This document shows, piece by piece, positions 35,212 to 43,925 of a DNA stretch of 64,000 nt. The position numbers and the translations under genes are program-made. The DNA comes from Brenneria corticis (lineage in GTDB: Bacteria > Pseudomonadota > Gammaproteobacteria > Enterobacterales > Enterobacteriaceae). The stretch lies in contig NZ_KZ819084.1 of the NCBI RefSeq assembly GCF_003115855.1, positions 95,205 through 159,204 of the forward strand, read 5' to 3'. Under the pieces are notes generated by a model that saw nothing but the letters and a program-made list of their open reading frames with translations, was not told where the DNA came from and made no database searches. Within the stretch, counting starts at the first letter, position 1; each line of letters begins with the position of its first letter.

Positions 35212-35229
35212 GGTCTACTTTAGAGACCT
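35212..35229. promoter_or_regulatory. HxlR-type operator candidate
   Basis: The inverted repeat AGGTCT-ACTTAG-AGACCT is centred in the gap between the divergent QorB-like and HxlR genes. It is 26 bp before the HxlR start and 35 bp before the QorB-like start. A dimeric winged-helix HxlR protein could repress both from here. Confidence 0.6.
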
Positions 35230-35255
35230 TATATAAGACTGTAAAGGAGGCAGGT

Positions 35256-35720
35256 TTGACAGACCAGGTAACAAAAAAGGAACCTAGTGCGGCGCAGCGC
35301 TCGAAGATAGCCGAGGCTTTTCAGGCGCTGGAGTCATGGGGCGAGCATAAAGTGGAGTGCCCGGTGCGCGACGTGCTGGACCGCATCGGCGACAAGTGGA
35401 GCACGCTGCTGATCGTGGCGCTGGCCGCGGGGCCGCGGCGTTTCAACAATCTGCGGCGGCTGGTGCCCGATATTTCCAAACGAATGCTGACCCAGACATT
35501 GCGCGATCTGGAAAGGGACGGATTGATTACCCGCCACGTTTTCGCCACCAAACCGCCCAGCGTCGAGTATCGCTTATCCGAGTTGGGACGCTCGTTGCTC
35601 GACCCGCTGGATGTATTGATCGCCTGGGCGGACGAACGCCATGAGGACATTCGCCTGGCGCGCCAGCGGTTCGACGCGCTTGCGGCGCAGCCCGGCGGCG
35701 AGGTCTCAGCCGCGCGGTGA
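35256..35720 (+). CDS. HxlR-family winged-helix regulator
   Basis: A 154-residue HxlR-type regulator. The core CPVRDVLDRIGDKWSTLL, then RFNNLRRLVPDISKRMLTQ and LRDLERDGLITR, is the family pattern; Cys before PVRD is the conserved redox/thiol-sensing cysteine of this family. The start is read as TTG at 35256 because AAAGGAGG lies 5 bp before it and no ATG or GTG is suitably placed. It is divergent from the QorB-like gene and probably represses it until an electrophile modifies the cysteine (inference from YodB/QorR-type proteins). Confidence 0.85.
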   Translation: MTDQVTKKEPSAAQRSKIAEAFQALESWGEHKVECPVRDVLDRIGDKWSTLLIVALAAGPRRFNNLRRLVPDISKRMLTQTLRDLERDGLITRHVFATKPPSVEYRLSELGRSLLDPLDVLIAWADERHEDIRLARQRFDALAAQPGGEVSAAR

Positions 35721-35752
35721 ATTGTTTGCCCGGCGGTCTGTGCGCCGTGCTG

Positions 35753-36091
35753 TCAGGAGAGCGCGCTCTGCGCGTCAATCAGCAACAGCGTTCCGTCGCT
35801 TCCGGGCAAAACGCGGTGCGTTTTGCCGCGGGGAATAAGGTAATAATCGCCTGACTTCATCTCAATAAGCTGGCCTTCTACATCAAGTTGCAGGTTGCCT
35901 TCAATCAGAATCAGCGCCTCTGCGAAATCATCGTGGCGTTCTGCGGGAATCCCGCCTTTATCCATGCGGATAAGCTTGATATTGGCCTGACCGATGACGC
36001 CGAGAATGCGTGACTTCCAGGTTTCAGGCAGGGATGAGGCTTCAAGGGTTAGGGATTTTGCGCGCAATGGGAACTCTGCTCGAATCATGCC
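35753..36091 (-). CDS. Small cupin-domain protein
   Basis: A protein of about 112 residues with one cupin barrel. The first cupin motif is in ERHDDFAEALILIEGNLQL (His and Glu), the second in YYLIPRGKTHRVLPG (His), so a metal site is likely. I favour the ATG at 36091 (MIRAEFPLRA); an upstream ATG at 36124 is possible, and neither has a good ribosome site. Its function is unknown. It lies downstream of no clear operon; the next gene on the same strand begins 1.8 kb to the right and ends 100 bp before it. Confidence 0.75.
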   Translation of the reverse strand, partial: GMIRAEFPLRAKSLTLEASSLPETWKSRILGVIGQANIKLIRMDKGGIPAERHDDFAEALILIEGNLQLDVEGQLIEMKSGDYYLIPRGKTHRVLPGSDGTLLLIDAQSALS

Positions 36092-36191
36092 GGATGCGTA
36101 ATATAAAAAATTTCCCGACCGCATCCAAACACGTAAAACGGCATTAGATAGTATGGTTGCGGGATTGCCGGGGCATCGACTAAAAACCGCC

Positions 36192-37916
36192 CTACAGACG
36201 GGGTATCAGCCGTAACAGCTTCTGCGTATAGGGATGTTGCGGATGGCTAAACAGCGTATCCGTCGCCGCGACTTCGCAGAGCTTGCCATGGTGCATAACG
36301 GCGATGCGATCGCACATCTGCCTCACCACCGGAAGGTCGTGGCTGATAAATAACATGGTCAGCCCGAGTAATTCCTGCAAGTCCTTGAGCAGGTTGAGGA
36401 CCTGTGCCTGGATGGATACGTCGAGCGCCGAGGTCGGTTCGTCGCAAATAAGGAAGCGCGGCCGCGTGGCCAGCGCTCGCGCTATTGAGATACGCTGACG
36501 CTGACCGCCGGAAAACTCATGGGGAAATTTATGCCCCGCCTCCTGCCCGAGTCCGACGAGCTCAAGCAGGTCGGCGACCACCGCCGCGCGTTCCCGCGGG
36601 GTTGCCGTCAGACCGTAATGGGCGATGGGCTCGGCGATAATGGCGTCGACGCGCATGCGCGGATTGAGCGAAGAGTAGGGATCCTGAAAGATCATCTGGA
36701 TTGGCTGATCCATACTTCTGCGGCGGGCGCGGCCTTCGGCGCCGTCCAGGGCGATGCCGTCATAGGATAATGTTCCGTCCGACGCCTGGTAAAGGCCGGC
36801 CAGGATACGCGCCACCGTCGATTTGCCGCTGCCGGATTCGCCGACCAGTCCCAGTATTTCTCCCTCTTTCACCTCAAGGTTAAGGTCGCGCACGGCGTCG
36901 AAATAACGCCGCCGCCCGGGGAAGATAGAGCGCCGCGTCAGAAAGCGCATCCCTATCCCTTTCATTTCCACCAGCGGCCGGGCGCGCTCATCCGCCGCGC
37001 TCGGCGCCGCGGTAGCGCGCTGTCCGAGCCAGTGGGTGCGCGCGTCGAACCGCGGCGCGGGTTGCTGCGAACCTTCGATAAAATCGACCCGCGGAAAGCG
37101 GGTGAATTTCACATCGGCGCTCGGCACCGCGCCGATTAGGCTGCGGGTATAGCGGTGAAGCGGCGCGCGGACAATCTGAGCGGTTTCTCCGCATTCCACA
37201 ATATGGCCGCGATACATGACGGCGACCCTGGCGGCGGTTTCGGCAATCACCCCCATGTCGTGGGTGATAAGCAGCACCCCGACGCCGCGCTCGGCCGCCA
37301 GCTTTTTAATCAGCGCGAGGATCTGCGCCTGGACGGAAACATCAAGGGCGCTGGTCGGTTCGTCGGCAATGATAAGGTCGGGATTGCTGCAGAGTACCAG
37401 GGCAATCACCACGCGCTGGCGCATGCCGCCGGAAAACTGGTGCGGATATTGGTTCAGCCGCCGCTGCGCATCGCTAATGCCCACCTGTTCCAGCAGCGCG
37501 GCCGCATCGCGCCGCGCCTGGCGGCGTCCGACCCGGCGGTGGGCGCGTATGGTTTCCGTCAGCTGCTGTCCGATGGTATAGAGCGGATTGAGACTGGTCA
37601 GCGGGTCCTGAAAGATCATCGAGATGCGCCTGCCGCGCACGGCGCGCATCGCGCCGGCGTCGAGATTGTCGATGCGCCGGCCTTCGAGTTCGATCGTTCC
37701 GGACGCGATCCGACCAGGGGCATCAAGCAAGCCCATAATGGCGCTGCCGATAGTGGACTTGCCCGCGCCCGACTCCCCGACCAGGCCGAGGATTTCGCCG
37801 TGATGGATATCCAGATCGATGTCCTCCACCGCGGTGAACGTATTTTGCCGCCCGGGATACTCGACCTTCAGCCCCCTGATGACGAGCAGCGGCGTTTTTC
37901 TATCCGTAGTTTGCAT
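36192..37916 (-). CDS. Fused double ATPase of a second peptide-type ABC importer
   Basis: A 574-residue protein with two ABC domains. The first has Walker A GESGAGKSTIGSA, signature FSGGMRQRVVIAL and Walker B LIIADEPTSALD; the second has GESGSGKSTVARIL, FSGGQRQRISIAR and FLICDEPTSALD. Each has the peptide-type extension (HPYTQKLLRLIPRL at the end). The ATG at 37916 (MQTTDRKTPLLVIRGLKVEY) is the best start; upstream codons overlap the permease gene. It is the last gene of a four-gene minus-strand operon running from 41541. Confidence 0.9.
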   Translation of the reverse strand: MQTTDRKTPLLVIRGLKVEYPGRQNTFTAVEDIDLDIHHGEILGLVGESGAGKSTIGSAIMGLLDAPGRIASGTIELEGRRIDNLDAGAMRAVRGRRISMIFQDPLTSLNPLYTIGQQLTETIRAHRRVGRRQARRDAAALLEQVGISDAQRRLNQYPHQFSGGMRQRVVIALVLCSNPDLIIADEPTSALDVSVQAQILALIKKLAAERGVGVLLITHDMGVIAETAARVAVMYRGHIVECGETAQIVRAPLHRYTRSLIGAVPSADVKFTRFPRVDFIEGSQQPAPRFDARTHWLGQRATAAPSAADERARPLVEMKGIGMRFLTRRSIFPGRRRYFDAVRDLNLEVKEGEILGLVGESGSGKSTVARILAGLYQASDGTLSYDGIALDGAEGRARRRSMDQPIQMIFQDPYSSLNPRMRVDAIIAEPIAHYGLTATPRERAAVVADLLELVGLGQEAGHKFPHEFSGGQRQRISIARALATRPRFLICDEPTSALDVSIQAQVLNLLKDLQELLGLTMLFISHDLPVVRQMCDRIAVMHHGKLCEVAATDTLFSHPQHPYTQKLLRLIPRL

Positions 37917-37936
37917 GGAAAAGCGTGCTCCTGCGT

Positions 37937-38854
37937 TTATCTCAGTTTCGGATCCAGCGCATCGCGCAGCCGGTCGCCGAGAAGGTTGACGGACATCACC
38001 AGCAGCGCCAGCACCAGACCGGGGAACATCACGATCCAACGCTCGCCGGAGAAAAGGAAACTGTTACCGATGCGGATCAGCGTGCCAAGGGAGGGCTCGG
38101 TGGCGGGCATGCCGACGCCGAGGAAGCTGAGCGTCGCCTCGCCGAGAATGGCGCTCCCCAGGTTAATCGTGGCGATAACCAGAACCGGTCCGAGCACATT
38201 CGGCATGATGTGTTTGAACAGAATCGCCCCGGCAGGACGGCCGATGATGCGCACCGCCTGTACGTATTCCCGATTCTTCTCGACCATGGTCGAGGCGCGA
38301 ACGGTGCGCGCCACCTGCGGCCAGATGGATAGGGCAAGGGACAGGATAATAACGAAGAGCGCGAGGCTGTCGTGCTCTTCACGCGGCAACAGACCGCGGG
38401 TGATGCCGTCCGCCAGCAGGGCGACCAGAATGGCGGGAAAGGTCATCTGAACGTCGACGACGCGCATGATGACCGCATCCGTGAAACCGCCGGCATAGCC
38501 GGCGATCAGGCCGAGCGTGACGCCGAGAATGGCGGCGATGGCAACCGCGATGAAACCGACGGCGACCGAGGTGCGCGTGCCGTAGAGGATGGCCGACAGC
38601 AGATCTCTGCCCTGATCGTCGGTGCCGAGCGGGAAACGCCACTCTCCGTCCTGATGCCAGACTGGCGGCAGGAGCGAGTCCATCAGATCGATGGTTTGCG
38701 GGTTGAACGGATCGTGGGGGGCGATAAACGGCGCCAGAAGCGAGCATACCATCAGCAGGGCGGCGGTGAGCGCCGCGCAAACGATAAGGGGCGATGAGGT
38801 GAACTGATACAGCAGGCCGCTCCCGAACGTATTAGCCCGTCGTTTGTTCGTCAT
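37937..38854 (-). CDS. Peptide-type ABC permease (DppC family)
   Basis: A 305-residue permease. The periplasmic block FPLGTDDQGRDLLSAILYGTRTS is diagnostic of DppC/OppC proteins, and the EAA loop is AVRIIGRPAGAILFKHIMPN. The ATG at 38854 is preceded by GGAGAAA; the open frame upstream (to 38899) overlaps the other permease. It is translationally coupled to the DppB-type gene, one base away. Confidence 0.9.
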   Translation of the reverse strand: MTNKRRANTFGSGLLYQFTSSPLIVCAALTAALLMVCSLLAPFIAPHDPFNPQTIDLMDSLLPPVWHQDGEWRFPLGTDDQGRDLLSAILYGTRTSVAVGFIAVAIAAILGVTLGLIAGYAGGFTDAVIMRVVDVQMTFPAILVALLADGITRGLLPREEHDSLALFVIILSLALSIWPQVARTVRASTMVEKNREYVQAVRIIGRPAGAILFKHIMPNVLGPVLVIATINLGSAILGEATLSFLGVGMPATEPSLGTLIRIGNSFLFSGERWIVMFPGLVLALLVMSVNLLGDRLRDALDPKLR

Positions 38855-38855
38855 G

Positions 38856-39839
38856 TTAATTTCTCCGCAGGATATTGTCGCTACGCAGGCGCGGATCAAC
38901 CAGGTAGTAAAGCAGGTCGACGATAAAGTTGATAATGACGAAGATCGCCGCGACCAGCATCAGGTAGGCGGACATCAGGGGAATATCCGCCGTCGAGATG
39001 GCCTGCAGGAACAGAATGCCGATGCCGGGCCATTGGAACACGCTTTCCGTAATGATGCCGAAGGCGATAATGGAGCCCAACTGCAGGCCGGCGATGGTCA
39101 TCACCGGCACCAGCGTATTCTTCAGCGCATGGACGAAATGGATCGAGCGATTGCTGAGGCCGCGGGCGCGGGCGAACCTGATATAGTCGGCGCGCATCAC
39201 TTCGAGCATTTCGGCGCGAATAAGCCGCATGATGAAGGTGAGCTGGAACAGACCGAGCGTGAAGGCGGGCATCAGGATGGACTGCCAGCCCGACCAGGTG
39301 AGGAGGCCGGTAGACCAGCCGTTGAGGCTAACCACTTCCCCCCGTCCGAAGGTCGGCAGCCAGCCGAGTTCAACGCCGAAGATGAGGATCAGGATAATGC
39401 CGATGAAGAAGGTCGGCAGGGAGATCCCGGCCAACGAAACGATCATCAATAGCTGGGTCAGCCGGCTTCTCGGGTGTAGTCCGGCATAGACGCCCATCGG
39501 CACGCCGATCTGCACGGCCAGCAGCAACGCCAAGAAGCTTAATTCCAGCGTCGCCGGTAGCCGGTCGGCGAGCAATGAAGCGACAGGCTGCCCCATCTGC
39601 CAGGAGAGACCGAAATCGCCGTGCAGCATTCGCGCGACGAAACCGGCGAACTGTACGGGAAGCGGATCGTTAAGGCCGAGCTGGGCGCGAAGCTGCGCGC
39701 GTTCGGCAAGCGAGGTATCCTGGCCCACCATCTGCGCCACCGGATCGCCGATGTAGCGGAACATCACAAAGGCGATCATCGCGACGGCCAGCATGACGAT
39801 GCCGGCCTGAACCAGGCGGCGCAGCAGAAAACTGAACAT
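38856..39839 (-). CDS. Peptide-type ABC permease (DppB family)
   Basis: A 327-residue permease starting FSFLLRRLVQAGIVMLAVAMIAF, the usual first helix of DppB proteins, followed by the periplasmic region AQLGLNDPLPVQFAGFVARM. The EAA loop is RFARARGLSNRSIHFVHALKN. It lies 64 bp after the SBP gene in the same operon. Together with the DppC-type subunit it forms the pore. Confidence 0.9.
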   Translation of the reverse strand: MFSFLLRRLVQAGIVMLAVAMIAFVMFRYIGDPVAQMVGQDTSLAERAQLRAQLGLNDPLPVQFAGFVARMLHGDFGLSWQMGQPVASLLADRLPATLELSFLALLLAVQIGVPMGVYAGLHPRSRLTQLLMIVSLAGISLPTFFIGIILILIFGVELGWLPTFGRGEVVSLNGWSTGLLTWSGWQSILMPAFTLGLFQLTFIMRLIRAEMLEVMRADYIRFARARGLSNRSIHFVHALKNTLVPVMTIAGLQLGSIIAFGIITESVFQWPGIGILFLQAISTADIPLMSAYLMLVAAIFVIINFIVDLLYYLVDPRLRSDNILRRN

Positions 39840-39903
39840 GGATCGCCCTCATTTGCGCCGCAAGACCGGCGGGCCGTGCCGCCGGTCTTGCGGCGGATGA
39901 CAA

Positions 39904-41541
39904 TTACCGGTTAACCCGCACGTAGCGCCAGTCGAAGATGTCGTCCGGGCGCTGCTTCAGCTCGATGCCGTCGCGAACGCCCCAGGCGATCCATTGCTGG
40001 TGGAGCGGAATATAGGCGATGTCGTCGGTGGTAATCCGCCATGTCGCCTCGATTAGCGTATTCCGTTTGGCCTGATCCGTTTCGGACAATATCTGGTTGG
40101 CGAGCTTATCGACTTCGGGATTGCAGTAGCCGCCATAGTTGGACTTACCGTTGCTGACCTTCTCGCGTTGCTCCTCTCCCCAGGCTCGCGCGTCCGGCGA
40201 GACGCGCGGGCACATATGCAGCGAGTTGATAGGCGCCCAGCTGTCGAAGCTCGGCGGCGTCGAGCCGATAAGGCCGACGCTGAAGTCGAGCTTCGGCGCG
40301 AAGACTTTCTCGAAGAATTTGGTTTTGGTCTGGGCGTTGAGCTTGACCTTCACGCCGACTTTGGACCACATATTGGCGACGGCGACGCAGATGGCTTCGT
40401 CATTGACGTAGCGGTCGTTCGGGCAATCAAGCCCCAGTTCGAAACCGTTCGGATAGCCCGCCTGCGCAAGCAGCTCCCTGGCCTGCGCCGCGTCGTAGCC
40501 GAGACGCTTGAAATCCGGGCTGAAGCCGTTGATGCCGGGGGCGATCATCAGCGCCGAAGGGGTGGACATGCCGCGCATCACTTTCTTGTTGATCGTTTCG
40601 ATGTCGATGGCGCGGTACAGCGCTTCGCGCACGCGGTGGTCCTTGAGCGGATTTTTGCCTTTGACGTTGGAATAGAGCAGTTCGTCGCGGAATTGATCCA
40701 GAAACAGGTAAATGGTGCGCAGCTCGGGACCGACAAGCATATGCGTGCCGGCGGTCCGTTCGACGCGCTCGATATCCTGAACGGGAACCGGGAAAATGAC
40801 GTCCAACTGGCCGGACAGCAGGGCCGCAACGCGCGTCGAGGCGTTCGGGATCGGGGTGAAGACGACCTCGGTGACATTGCCGGGACGCGACGCATTGCCC
40901 CACCAGTCGGGATTGGCCTTAAGCGTGGCGCGGATACCCGGTTCGCGCGAGTCGAGCTGGAAGGGGCCGGTGCCGTTTTCATGCCGGGTCGCATAGTTTT
41001 CCTCGCCGCCGCCCGTTTTGTCAGGTGCGCCGATGTTGTGCTTCGCGGCCCAGCTTTTGGACATCATGTACCAGTTGCCCCACTGATAATGGAGGGTCGG
41101 ATTCGGCGTTGTGGTGACAAAGTCGACCGTGTAATCGTCGACTTTGATAACCTTGGTGTCGGGCGCCAGCCTGTTCTTGAAATCCGAAGCGCCGGAACGG
41201 ATGCGTTCGGCGGAATAGAGCACATCATCGGCGGTAAAGGGGCTGCCGTCATGAAACTTCACGCCATGGCGCAGGTGGAAACGCCAGCGTAGCGGCTCGA
41301 CCATTTCCCAGCTCTCGGCCAGCGCCGGCTCGATAGAGAGGTCCGGCGCCCGCCGTATCAGTCCTTCATAGACATTGCCGAGAAACCCGGTGGTGAATGT
41401 TTCGTCAATGGCATAAGGATCCATTGATGTGATGTCGCCCTGCGAAGCGAACCGCAGCCTCTCCGCGCCGACGTGGAATGTGGCGGCACACAGGAGAACG
41501 GCGGTGATATTGAGTAAAAGCTTGTTGCGCACGTCAAACAT
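39904..41541 (-). CDS. Peptide/opine-type substrate-binding protein (SBP family 5), Sec-exported
   Basis: A 545-residue SBP with a Sec signal peptide (LLLNITAVLLCAATFHVGA). Family-5 blocks are DPYAIDETFTTGFLGNVYEGLIR, FHLRHGVKFHDGSPFTADDVLYSAERI and NGTGPFQLDSREP. It is the first gene of the importer operon and is divergent from the MurR/RpiR regulator. The two genes share a 191-bp control region. The catabolic genes beside the regulator (amine-oxidase-like flavoprotein, aldehyde dehydrogenase) suggest an amine- or amino-acid-containing ligand. Confidence 0.9.
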   Translation of the reverse strand: MFDVRNKLLLNITAVLLCAATFHVGAERLRFASQGDITSMDPYAIDETFTTGFLGNVYEGLIRRAPDLSIEPALAESWEMVEPLRWRFHLRHGVKFHDGSPFTADDVLYSAERIRSGASDFKNRLAPDTKVIKVDDYTVDFVTTTPNPTLHYQWGNWYMMSKSWAAKHNIGAPDKTGGGEENYATRHENGTGPFQLDSREPGIRATLKANPDWWGNASRPGNVTEVVFTPIPNASTRVAALLSGQLDVIFPVPVQDIERVERTAGTHMLVGPELRTIYLFLDQFRDELLYSNVKGKNPLKDHRVREALYRAIDIETINKKVMRGMSTPSALMIAPGINGFSPDFKRLGYDAAQARELLAQAGYPNGFELGLDCPNDRYVNDEAICVAVANMWSKVGVKVKLNAQTKTKFFEKVFAPKLDFSVGLIGSTPPSFDSWAPINSLHMCPRVSPDARAWGEEQREKVSNGKSNYGGYCNPEVDKLANQILSETDQAKRNTLIEATWRITTDDIAYIPLHQQWIAWGVRDGIELKQRPDDIFDWRYVRVNR

Positions 41542-41687
41542 CCCCCTTTTATTGTTCTGCCGATAAGCGTGAATCGCCCCGCGATGAGCGGGCCGACCTG
41601 CTGGAAATCGAGGCTTAATAATTTGGGATAACTCGCCCGTGCGTCAATGAACTTATGTAGCATTAGATATCAAAATTGGTTCTTTGT

Positions 41688-41707
41688 TATAATATTTACA
41701 ATATTGT
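41688..41707 (+). promoter_or_regulatory. Promoter -10 and overlapping dyad before the MurR/RpiR gene
   Basis: A consensus -10 box TATAAT is at 41688-41693. Just downstream the perfect palindrome ACAATATTGT (41698-41707) lies where transcription would start, so a bound regulator would block it. No good -35 box is visible. This is a plausible autoregulatory site. Confidence 0.5.
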
Positions 41708-41732
41708 ACAAGTAGTGGCGGAGGAGGACGGC

Positions 41733-42632
41733 ATGGCAATCAAGAATAAACTCACTGAAAGCGGGCGGAAGCTGACATCGGCCGAGACCAGGGTGGTGCG
41801 TACGCTGCTGGCGAATTATCCCTCGGCGGGGCTTTCGAGCGTCGCCGGGTTCGCGCAGCGCGCCGGCGTTAGTGTGCCGACCATTCTCCGCTTCGTGGCC
41901 AAGCTCGGCTTCAACGGCTATACCGCCTTTCAGGACGCGCTGATCGACGAGGTGAGTGAGAAGCTCAATTCGCCGTTATCCATGTTCGATACGCAAAGCA
42001 TTGCCGCGCCGGGGGCGGGGGGATATGCCGATTTTATGCGCAATCTTGCGGTGGCGCTGCAACAGGCGGCGGACGATTTTCGCGAGGATGAGTTCGAAGC
42101 GGTGCTCGATCTGCTCGGTGACGAGCGTGCGACAGTTTACTGCATCGGGGGGCGTTCCAGCTCTACGCTTGCCCTGCGCCTGTCTCTGCTGCTCGGTCAG
42201 GTGCGGCCCGGCGTTTTCTTTATCGAAAATGAGTCAACGCGGCTGTTTGACCGGGTGACGGATTTCACTAGCCAGGTGACTCTGGTGGTGTTTGATTACC
42301 GGCGCTATCAGGCCGATATCGTGGAATTCGCCCGTCTCGCCAAAGAGGCTCGGGCGCGTATCGTTCTTTTCACCGATCGCTGGCTTTCGCCGATCGGCAA
42401 TTTCGCCGACCAGGTTCTGGTTTCTCCGGTTGAAAGCCTTTCGGCCTTCGATTCCCGCGTGGTGGCTTTCGCCCAATGCGAGGCGATTATCGCCGCCCTG
42501 AGCAAACGCCAGCCCGATCGGGTGCGCGACCGCCTTGCCTCAATCGAGACGCTGCGCGGCAAGGGCAGCAGGCAAATCCACCGGGTCGAATATAACCCTA
42601 AGGACGTTCAGACAGATGCTGATTCAGCGTAA
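41733..42632 (+). CDS. MurR/RpiR-family regulator
   Basis: A 299-residue regulator with an N-terminal HTH_6 domain (about 1-80; SSVAGFAQRAGVSVPTILRFVAKLGFNGYTAFQ) and a C-terminal SIS sugar-phosphate-type sensing domain (about 120-250; VYCIGGRSSSTLALRLSLLL). The ATG at 41733 follows GGAGGA. It is divergent from the importer SBP and overlaps the flavoprotein gene by 17 bp. RpiR proteins usually sense phosphosugars, but several control amino-acid or opine use. Here it most likely controls both the importer and the oxidation genes. Confidence 0.87.
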   Translation: MAIKNKLTESGRKLTSAETRVVRTLLANYPSAGLSSVAGFAQRAGVSVPTILRFVAKLGFNGYTAFQDALIDEVSEKLNSPLSMFDTQSIAAPGAGGYADFMRNLAVALQQAADDFREDEFEAVLDLLGDERATVYCIGGRSSSTLALRLSLLLGQVRPGVFFIENESTRLFDRVTDFTSQVTLVVFDYRRYQADIVEFARLAKEARARIVLFTDRWLSPIGNFADQVLVSPVESLSAFDSRVVAFAQCEAIIAALSKRQPDRVRDRLASIETLRGKGSRQIHRVEYNPKDVQTDADSA

Positions 42633-43899
42633 TCTTTATGAGCAAACCTCGCCCGCCGCGCCGGAAACGGCGCCTTTAGCCGGCGAGCACGAGGCGGATT
42701 TCGTCGTTATCGGCGCGGGCTATACCGGCCTGACGGCGGCTATCCATGCGGCCGGGCAGGGCACGAAGACCCTGGTGCTTGAGGCGGAGGAGGCGGGATT
42801 CGGCGGTTCCGGCCGGAATCACGGCCATTGTGTGCCGGTGTTCGGCTTCACCGATCCGCAGGGATTTATCGAGAAACTGGGCCGGGAACGCGGCACGCGC
42901 TATGCCAGCCTGCTGGTGAATTCGGGCAAGACGGTTTTTTCGCTGATAGAGCGGTACGGCATCGATTGCGAGGCGGCGCCGACCGGCGCGCTCCAGTTAG
43001 CTCACCGCCCAGCGGCGATGGAGCGCTTGAAGCGTCAGCACGATTTCTATGCTGAGCTGGGCGTCAAACCGCAGCTTCTCGATCGCCAACAGGTCACGGC
43101 GATGACCGGGTCGGACGCCTATTACGGCGGCTGGATTCACCCGGATGGCGGCCATCTCAATCCTCTGGCCCTGACGCGCGGACTGGCACGCGCGGCAATG
43201 CGGGAGGGCGCGGAAATTTACACCCGTTCCCCGGCGCTTGCCATCGCGCGGGAAGCCGGCGTCTGGCGCGTGACCTGTCCGGGAGGAAGCGTCCGGGCGA
43301 AGCGGATCGGCATCGCCACCAATGCCTATACGGCGCGCCTTTTCCCGCCGCTCGGGCGTTCCTATTTCACCATGTCGGCCTATGCGCTGGCGAGCGAACC
43401 GCTCGATCCGGCGTTGCGCCAATACCTCCTTCCCGGCAACCAAAGCGTCGGCGATACGCGGCCGGACGTGCGCTATCTGCGTTTCGACAGCCAGAATCGA
43501 TTGATTGTCGGCGGGCTTATCGAAACCATCCGCGGGCGCAATATAGAATGGAGCGCCAATTTTATGCGCCGCCGTTTCTGCGAGATCTTTCCGGCGCTGC
43601 AACAGGAACTGCGATGGAGCGCGTTCTGGTCGGGCAAACTGGCGATCAATCTGGACCGGCAGCCGCATCTCTATAACCCGGCGCCGGGGCTCTATGCGCT
43701 GGTCGGCTATTCCGGGCGCGGCGTGCCGCTGGCCACCGCGCTGGGCGAAGTGCTGGGGGAGGCCGGGTGCGGCGTGGCGGCAAAGGAGTTGCCGATGGCG
43801 ATTTCCACGCTCAGGCCGCTGCTCGCCGCGCCGCTGCTGTCCGCCGTCGTGCCGCGTCTGCGCGGTCCGATTAATCGTATTCATTCCCTGTGGGGATAA
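42616..43899 (+). CDS. FAD-dependent amine/D-amino-acid oxidase family protein (PuuB-like)
   Basis: A 427-residue DAO-family flavoprotein. The FAD motif is ADFVVIGAGYTGLTAAIHAA. A second conserved block, GFGGSGRNHGHCVPVFGF, corresponds to the SGRNGG block of PuuB/glycine-oxidase-like proteins but has His in place of the second Gly. The ATG at 42616 is where the conserved protein (MLIQRNLYEQTSP) starts, inside the regulator gene end. Oxidation of a secondary or primary amine to imine, followed by the aldehyde dehydrogenase downstream, is the likely route. PuuB acts on gamma-glutamylputrescine; no other puu genes are seen, so the substrate is open. Confidence 0.85.
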   Translation: MLIQRNLYEQTSPAAPETAPLAGEHEADFVVIGAGYTGLTAAIHAAGQGTKTLVLEAEEAGFGGSGRNHGHCVPVFGFTDPQGFIEKLGRERGTRYASLLVNSGKTVFSLIERYGIDCEAAPTGALQLAHRPAAMERLKRQHDFYAELGVKPQLLDRQQVTAMTGSDAYYGGWIHPDGGHLNPLALTRGLARAAMREGAEIYTRSPALAIAREAGVWRVTCPGGSVRAKRIGIATNAYTARLFPPLGRSYFTMSAYALASEPLDPALRQYLLPGNQSVGDTRPDVRYLRFDSQNRLIVGGLIETIRGRNIEWSANFMRRRFCEIFPALQQELRWSAFWSGKLAINLDRQPHLYNPAPGLYALVGYSGRGVPLATALGEVLGEAGCGVAAKELPMAISTLRPLLAAPLLSAVVPRLRGPINRIHSLWG

Positions 43900-43925
43900 C
43901 TTTCCCTCTGACGTGAGGCCGAATT

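Noticed and set aside
37155..38450. Open frame of 431 codons on the plus strand across the second importer
   Set aside because: It runs antisense through the fused ATPase and permease genes, has no ribosome site or recognisable domain, and spans two real genes.
40168..41292. Open frame of 374 codons antisense to the family-5 SBP
   Set aside because: Shadow of a clear SBP gene, with composition typical of antisense frames in GC-rich DNA.
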